Of a stretch of 64,000 bases of DNA, positions 59,963 through 64,000 are shown one piece after another; within the stretch, counting starts at the first letter, position 1; the number at the start of each line of letters is the position of its first letter. The stretch lies in contig SAQE01000006.1 in the NCBI GenBank assembly GCA_004020545.1, forward strand, positions 113,941-177,940. The letters run 5' to 3'. Source of the stretch: Mesorhizobium sp. (GTDB taxonomy: Bacteria > Pseudomonadota > Alphaproteobacteria > Rhizobiales > Rhizobiaceae). A program made the translations under genes and the position numbers. The notes below the pieces were generated by a model, which worked only from the letters and a program-made list of their open reading frames with translations, ran no database searches and had not been told where the DNA came from.

Positions 59963-60413
59963 CCGTGCACCTTATGAAGCTTTTTCGGCGGTGCGTTCCG
60001 GCTCGACGGGAAAGAATCGCTGAGGCGAACGATCTCGCCGGCTAGGAGCACGCAGCTAAACAATCGTCTGACGCGGGAGACAACACACGCATTCGCGTCG
60101 GAAGTTGGCATGCGCTTAGAGGGTAACAACTCAAGGCGCCTAGTCAGGACACACTAAGCGTTCTTATTCAGGTCGCGCACATTCAGCCATCGGTTGTTAC
60201 GTTCGCTCTTAACTCCCCGATAGCATTACGATCGCCATCGACTATGACAAAGCTTTGCGAGAACTCGATCGAAATGCTGAAGGACTGAGGTCGGAAGAGC
60301 ACACCAATGATGAGGGCAGGGTCATGCCAAATCGGTCGTAGTCAAGCGCGGCGCAGCGTTATCGCAAAGCCGACGCCGTTGAGATTAGAGACGGATTCAG
60401 ATTTCAGGTCGAT
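59963..60413. other. Gap in the accessory island with decayed sequence
   Basis: No intact gene is seen. An open frame without a start at about 60205-60343 (TIAIDYDKALRELDRNAEGL...) may be the tail of a lost gene. The end of the stretch holds a partial copy of the palindromic repeat (60393-60411). Confidence 0.4.
60393..60411. repeat. Partial copy of the palindromic repeat
   Basis: GGATTCAGATTTCAGGTCG matches the reverse complement of the right arm of the first stem at 3034-3051 with one inserted base. The left arm is eroded. It runs up to the AraC gene stop, which lies just beyond at 60414. Confidence 0.5.
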
Positions 60414-61244
60414 TTAACCTAATCTTCCGGCTCTGGCGCGATAGGCGCCGGGAGCTTCCCCCATCTCGCGCCTGAATCGGCGGTTGAAGGTCGACAGGTC
60501 GTTGAAGCCGGCATCGAAAGCGATCGTCGAGATCGCTTCGTTCGACGCGCGCAGCCGCACCGCGGCGCGGTGCAGCCTGGTCCGCAACAGGAACTGGTAG
60601 GGCGTCATGCCGGCGACATGCCTGAACGTGCGCAGAAAATGATACGGGCTGGTTGCCGTGCCGTCAGCGAGTTCGGTCACTGACAGCGGCCGGTCAGCGT
60701 TGAGCTCGATCAGGCGCACCGCCTCGGCAACGCGTTTCTGGTCGCGGCGGCTGGGTGCCGGCGCGACCCTGGGAGAGCTGGCTGCAGCCGCGACCACCGC
60801 GCCGGCAATGTTGAGCCCGAGATCTTCGAATGCCCCCGCATCGCCCGTTTCCCGCGCCGCCTCCGCCTGCGCCAGCAAGGGCGCCAGAGCCGGCATGGGC
60901 GGCAGGCGCGGCGTTTCGAAATCGAGCTTGCGCGCGCCCGGCACGCCGGCTGCGATCCGTTCCATATAGGCCGGAGCGAAATGGAAGGAGAGGCAGCGGT
61001 CGCCGGCGCCGTGTTCGTGTCCGCACTCATAGCAGGCGCCGGGATTGCCCAGCAGGATAGCGCCGGGAGCAAGCATCGCCGTACCCTCACGCGTCCGGTA
61101 GCGGAACGCGCCCCTGGTCACAGCGGCGACGCAGAAACTGCGATGCTGTTCCTCGAACGGCCTGTCGCCGGCGCGTGCCGTGCAGATCACGTCGCACACC
61201 TGCCAGCCAGGCCCCGAAGCAAGGTTTTTGTCAGTCGTCGCCAT
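60414..61244 (-). CDS. AraC family transcriptional regulator
   Basis: A 276-residue regulator. Residues 1-140 form a cupin-like sensor domain with YECGHEHGAGDRCLSFHF, and the C-terminal AraC/XylS DNA-binding domain (about 175-276) has two helix-turn-helices: VTELADGTATSPYHFLRTFR and STIAFDAGFNDLSTFNRRFR. The start at 61244 is the ATG before the recognisable domain; a very long frame to 61709 is not used. It is divergent from two plus-strand genes (61329 and 61892), which are plausible targets. Confidence 0.88.
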   Translation of the reverse strand: MATTDKNLASGPGWQVCDVICTARAGDRPFEEQHRSFCVAAVTRGAFRYRTREGTAMLAPGAILLGNPGACYECGHEHGAGDRCLSFHFAPAYMERIAAGVPGARKLDFETPRLPPMPALAPLLAQAEAARETGDAGAFEDLGLNIAGAVVAAAASSPRVAPAPSRRDQKRVAEAVRLIELNADRPLSVTELADGTATSPYHFLRTFRHVAGMTPYQFLLRTRLHRAAVRLRASNEAISTIAFDAGFNDLSTFNRRFRREMGEAPGAYRARAGRLG

Positions 61245-61328
61245 TACCGAAAGATAGCAATTTTTCCCAAGCGCAGAACCCTGCCGGCCCCTATTGCTCG
61301 TCCTCTCCTGACAAACGAGGCAGCAACC

Positions 61329-61859
61329 ATGACCGATCCCTTTGCCGAAGCCCTGCACAGCGACGGGCCCAATCCGGATCTTGCCGAAAAGCTGAAACTC
61401 TACGGCCGCTTCATCGGCGCGTGGACCTTCGACGCCACGCGCATTTTGGAGGACGGCACCAAGCTTACCGGGCGCGGCGAAGTGCATTTCGGCTGGGTCC
61501 TGGAAGGCAAGGCGGTTCAGGATGTCTGGATCCTGCCCGCACGCGATGCCGGCCCCTCGCCGTCGCTCGGGCCATGGACCTTCTACGGCACGACGCTGCG
61601 CGTCTACGATCCCGGCATCGACGCCTGGCACATCTTCTGGAGCGATCCGCGCAACCAGTATTATAGCCGGCAGCTCGGCCGCGCCGAGGGCGACATGATC
61701 GTCCAGCAAGGCGTCGACGACACCGGCTCCTCGGTGCGCTGGAGCTTTTCGCGCATCACCGGGAACTCATTCCGCTGGCTGGGCGAGCGTTCGAATGACA
61801 GCGGCGCGACCTGGCGCATCGAGGTCGAGTTCCTCGCCCGCTGCGCGACTCCAGCCTGA
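61329..61859 (+). CDS. Hypothetical protein, lipocalin-like
   Basis: A 176-residue protein starting MTDPFAEALHSDGPNPDLAEKL. A series of beta-strands (FIGAWTFDATRILEDG, GEVHFGWVLEGKAVQDVWIL, GTTLRVYDPGIDAWHIFW) suggests a lipocalin-like barrel similar to DUF1579. I do not assign a function. It is the first of two plus-strand genes divergent from the AraC regulator, 32 bases before the VOC gene, which suggests one operon under that regulator. Confidence 0.75.
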   Translation: MTDPFAEALHSDGPNPDLAEKLKLYGRFIGAWTFDATRILEDGTKLTGRGEVHFGWVLEGKAVQDVWILPARDAGPSPSLGPWTFYGTTLRVYDPGIDAWHIFWSDPRNQYYSRQLGRAEGDMIVQQGVDDTGSSVRWSFSRITGNSFRWLGERSNDSGATWRIEVEFLARCATPA

Positions 61860-61891
61860 TCTGTCAAACCATTCTAATCATGGAGAAAACG

Positions 61892-62266
61892 ATGCTTGAC
61901 CATATCTCGATCGGCGTCCGCGACAGCGACACCTCGAAACGCTTCTACGACGCCGCCCTCCAGCCGCTCGGCTATTCCTGCCTCAGCCAGTCACCTGGCT
62001 CGCTGGGCTATGGCGCGAAAACGGTGGAGCTCTGGGTCAATGACGCCGGCCGCCCTGTGCCCGCCGATACCGACTCCGGCCTGCACTTCTGCTTCGCCGC
62101 GCCGACGCGCGCCAGCGTCGATGCCTTCCATGCGGCGGCGCTGCGCGAAGGCGGCAGGGACAATGGCCAGCCCGGCCTGCGCGCCGCCTATGGCGACAAC
62201 TACTATGCGGCGTTCGTCATCGACCCTGACGGGTATCGCCTGGAGGCCTATTGCGGCACCGAATAG
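61892..62266 (+). CDS. VOC (glyoxalase/bleomycin-resistance) family protein
   Basis: A 124-residue vicinal-oxygen-chelate fold protein with MLDHISIGVRDSDTSKRFYDA at the start and FVIDPDGYRLEAYC at the end, placing the usual metal ligand positions at His4 and the Glu of LEAYC. The start at 61892 has GGAG 6 bases upstream; an ATG at 61880 overlaps that site and is less likely. The substrate is unknown. It follows the lipocalin-like gene and may be co-regulated by the divergent AraC protein. Confidence 0.88.
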   Translation: MLDHISIGVRDSDTSKRFYDAALQPLGYSCLSQSPGSLGYGAKTVELWVNDAGRPVPADTDSGLHFCFAAPTRASVDAFHAAALREGGRDNGQPGLRAAYGDNYYAAFVIDPDGYRLEAYCGTE

Positions 62267-62359
62267 CCGGCTGATTTCCCCCTCCGCCTGTTTCCAGCAC
62301 CCCGGCTTTGCTCTACCAATTGCAAAGCTTGGGCGTCGCCCGGCGGGAGGGGACCAGCG

Positions 62360-62989
62360 ATGCCGAGCTTCGACAGCCTGTTCAACGCCTTCGTCACCAT
62401 CCTGGTGACCATCGACCCGCCGGGGCTGGCGCCGCTCTTCCTTGCCGTCACGCGCGGCATGAACCGCGAGGAGCGTCAGCAGGTTTCTGTCCGCGCGTCG
62501 GTGATCGGCTTCCTGGTGATGGCGCTGTTCGCCGTCGCCGGCGCTTCGATCCTGTCAGTGTTCGGCATAACGCTGCCTGCCTTCCGCGTCGCCGGCGGCT
62601 TCCTGCTCTTCTTCATCGCCTTCGAAATGGTGTTCGAGCGCCGCCAGGACCGCAAGGAGAAGATCGGCGACGTCGCCATCACCAAGGACATGATCCACAA
62701 CATCGCCGCCTTCCCGCTGGCGATCCCACTGATCGCCGGCCCCGGCGCGATTTCCGCGACCGTGCTGCTCTCGGGACACTTCGAAGGTTTCGGCGCGCAG
62801 GCAGCGCTGGTCGGCATCATTGCAATCTGTCTTGTGATCACCTTTCTGGTGTTCGTGCTGGCCGAACGCATCGACCGCATCCTCGGCCAGACCGGCCGCT
62901 CGATCCTGACCCGGTTGCTTGGCGTCATCCTGGCGGCATTGGCCGTGCAGTTCGTGGCGGACGGCGTCAGGGCACTAATGGCTGCCTGA
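62360..62989 (+). CDS. MarC family integral membrane protein
   Basis: A 209-residue protein with six helices beginning FNAFVTILVTIDPPGLAPLF, the family hallmark, and later HNIAAFPLAIPLIAGPGAIS and the terminal RLLGVILAALAVQFVADGV. Despite its name MarC is not part of multidrug resistance, and its substrate is unknown. The start at 62360 follows the GGGAGGGGACC site. The octamer tandem repeat begins 8 bases after its stop. Confidence 0.9.
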   Translation: MPSFDSLFNAFVTILVTIDPPGLAPLFLAVTRGMNREERQQVSVRASVIGFLVMALFAVAGASILSVFGITLPAFRVAGGFLLFFIAFEMVFERRQDRKEKIGDVAITKDMIHNIAAFPLAIPLIAGPGAISATVLLSGHFEGFGAQAALVGIIAICLVITFLVFVLAERIDRILGQTGRSILTRLLGVILAALAVQFVADGVRALMAA

Positions 62990-62996
62990 ACAGCAT

Positions 62997-63055
62997 CCCT
63001 ACTGCCCTACTGCCCTACTGCCCTACTGCCCTACTGCCCTACTGCCCTACTGCCT
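62997..63055. repeat. Octamer tandem repeat (ACTGCCCT, six copies)
   Basis: Six perfect copies of ACTGCCCT fill 63001-63048, with partial copies on each side. It lies in the gap between the convergent marC and osmC stops, ending at the osmC stop codon. A single TGCCCTACTG copy recurs at 63502-63511, on the other side of osmC. Confidence 0.85.
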
Positions 63056-63480
63056 CATTTGGCCGCCGTATCGACCACCTCGAAGTCATGTGTGACGGTC
63101 GCGGTCTTGGCCATCATCGCGGTGGCCGAGCAGTATTTCTCGATGGAAAGATCGATCGCCCGTTTCACCTTGTCGCGCGACAGGGCTCGGCCCTTGACGA
63201 TGAAATGCATGTGGATGCGGGTAAAGACGCGCGGCTCGGTCTCTGCGCGGTCGGCGTCGAGCTCGACCACGCAGTCCTCGACCGCCTCGCGGCCTTTTTC
63301 CAGGATATGGACGACGTCATAGGCCGAGCAGCCGCCGGTGCCGATCAGCACCAGCTCCATCGGGCTCGGCCCCGGCGTCCGGCCTTCCGGTCCATGCGCC
63401 GTGCCCAGCACCACCTTGTGACCGCTGCCGGACTCGCCGACGAAGGTGCGTTCCTCGACCCATTTGACGCGTGCTTTCAC
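63055..63480 (-). CDS. OsmC family peroxiredoxin-like protein
   Basis: A 141-residue OsmC-fold protein. The paired active cysteines are in GGCSAYDVV and EKYCSATAMM, the usual positions for hydroperoxide reductases of the OsmC/Ohr superfamily (cytoplasmic, dithiol-dependent). YhfA-like members also share them, so substrate class is uncertain. The GTG start at 63480 is preceded by GAGGAAAG; the longer frame to 63585 is not used. It lies between DUF2306 and marC, with octamer repeats at both flanks. Confidence 0.88.
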   Translation of the reverse strand: MKARVKWVEERTFVGESGSGHKVVLGTAHGPEGRTPGPSPMELVLIGTGGCSAYDVVHILEKGREAVEDCVVELDADRAETEPRVFTRIHMHFIVKGRALSRDKVKRAIDLSIEKYCSATAMMAKTATVTHDFEVVDTAAK

Positions 63481-63505
63481 GATGACTTTCCTCGTAACTA
63501 TTGCC

Positions 63506-63904
63506 CTACTGGCCGAACACGACCGCATGCATGATGCGGCCCGGCAGCAGCGTGAAGATGCCGGCACCGACCAGGGCGAAGACATAGAGCTTGATCATGG
63601 CGCCACGATGGGCGGCGACGCGATGCGTATGCGCATACCACACCGCCAGCGGCGCGGTGACCAGCACCAGGATCGACAGGATGTGGATCGGGCTGAACGA
63701 TCCGATGAGCCGGATCTGCTGGATCCAGAAGCTCGAGATGGCGATGACCAGCATCAGCGCCACCCAGACATAGCCCATAGCACGGTGGCGCGGCGTGCCT
63801 TTCGGCAGCGCCAGTTGGGCGCCGCCGACTGCCAATGCAGTAAAGGCCGCGAACGCATGCCACGGGATGGGAAATGGCGAGGACAAAAGCGGTCCGAGCG
63901 ACAT
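63506..63904 (-). CDS. DUF2306 membrane protein
   Basis: A 132-residue protein with four transmembrane helices (near residues 14-32, 43-62, 70-90 and 105-125) and conserved His positions (GTPRHRAMGYVW, SPIHILSI, YAHTHRVAAHRGAMI) characteristic of DUF2306. The role is unknown; the His-rich layout suggests metal or heme binding. It is transcribed in the same direction as ssb, which lies 38 bases upstream, and is 25 bases ahead of the osmC start. Confidence 0.85.
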   Translation of the reverse strand: MSLGPLLSSPFPIPWHAFAAFTALAVGGAQLALPKGTPRHRAMGYVWVALMLVIAISSFWIQQIRLIGSFSPIHILSILVLVTAPLAVWYAHTHRVAAHRGAMIKLYVFALVGAGIFTLLPGRIMHAVVFGQ

Positions 63905-63942
63905 CGCTTTCCCCTCAAATAGCCACCGCGCGATCCCGGTGC

Positions 63943-64000
63943 TTAGAACGGGATCTCGTCGTCGAGCTCGCGCGACGAACCGCCGCCACCGCCCCTGGAG
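63943..64000 (-). CDS. ssb: Single-stranded DNA-binding protein (C-terminal end only)
   Basis: The last 18 or so codons of a minus-strand gene that continues past the window edge. They read SRGGGGGSSRELDDEIPF and then TAA. The Gly-rich linker ending in the acidic DDEIPF tip is the SSB tail that recruits partners such as RecQ, PriA and DNA polymerase III. The OB-fold lies outside the window. Confidence 0.9.
   Translation of the reverse strand, partial: SRGGGGGSSRELDDEIPF

Noticed and set aside
60205-60343. Open frame without start codon in the gap before the AraC gene
   Set aside because: Too short and start-less to call a gene; kept as a possible remnant in the gap entry.
62997-63055. Short regularly repeated sequence considered as a CRISPR array
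   Set aside because: Head-to-tail octamers without spacers and with no cas genes nearby; it is a simple tandem repeat.

Overview
The window is GC-rich chromosomal DNA from an alphaproteobacterium of the order Hyphomicrobiales (Rhizobiales), most like Mesorhizobium. Evidence: EipB/DUF1849, BA14K, DUF1489, DUF599 and DUF6105 proteins; a GlpSTPQUV-type glycerol ABC transporter; rhizobial palindromic intergenic repeats; an EcfG-type promoter; and Ala at the GyrA quinolone position. This assignment is inferred from gene content and sequence style; no search was run.

Layout. 1-5.6 kb: end of an acyltransferase gene, eipB, ridA plus a glycerophosphodiesterase, a palindromic repeat, a COG3146 acetyltransferase, a HIT protein and a P-loop kinase-like protein. 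5.6-10.9 kb: clpS-clpA, a phasin with a 13-bp inverted-repeat operator, and a D-Ala-D-Ala carboxypeptidase with a SPOR domain. 10.8-19.9 kb: a degenerate J-domain membrane protein, DUF1489, sdaA, DUF599, YdcF, gatC-GNAT-gatA, a metal-dependent hydrolase, ruvX and two small membrane proteins. 20-25.9 kb: acyl-CoA dehydrogenase, then the overlapping run pyrB - non-catalytic dihydroorotase-like - plsY - dprA, with dprA broken by two single-base frameshifts. 25.9-29.5 kb: a histidine-rich membrane protein of unknown function, a J-domain/winged-helix protein, tRNA-Lys(TTT) and an EcfG-promoted BA14K gene.

29.5-39.7 kb is a glycerol regulon on the minus strand: glpR, glpD, glpS, glpT, glpP, glpQ, glpU, glpV, glpK. 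It covers import by a binding-protein ABC transporter, phosphorylation, oxidation and a DeoR-family repressor. The two ATPases appear asymmetric: one composite ATP site is canonical and the other degenerate.

39.8-45.7 kb: a PLP decarboxylase, then the Anbu cluster (Anbu protease, transglutaminase-like protein, alpha-E protein, circularly permuted ATP-grasp), a predicted peptide-ligation and proteolysis system. A 448-bp element with inverted heptamer repeats and an IVS-type four-helix-bundle gene sits inside this operon. That gene has ACG where a start codon is expected.

45.8-54.4 kb is housekeeping: a Lrp-type single domain, DUF4864, tgt-queA, a small transporter, two cyclophilins, coaD, a 52-residue membrane protein and gyrA. 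54.5-56.9 kb: SulP transporter overlapping a ParB-like gene. 56.9-60.4 kb is a small accessory island with two unrecognised genes, one a winged-helix plus nucleotidyltransferase protein, and large non-coding gaps. 60.4-64 kb: AraC regulator with a divergent VOC gene pair, marC, an octamer tandem repeat, osmC, DUF2306 and the 3' end of ssb.

No rRNA, CRISPR array, transposase or complete prophage was found.
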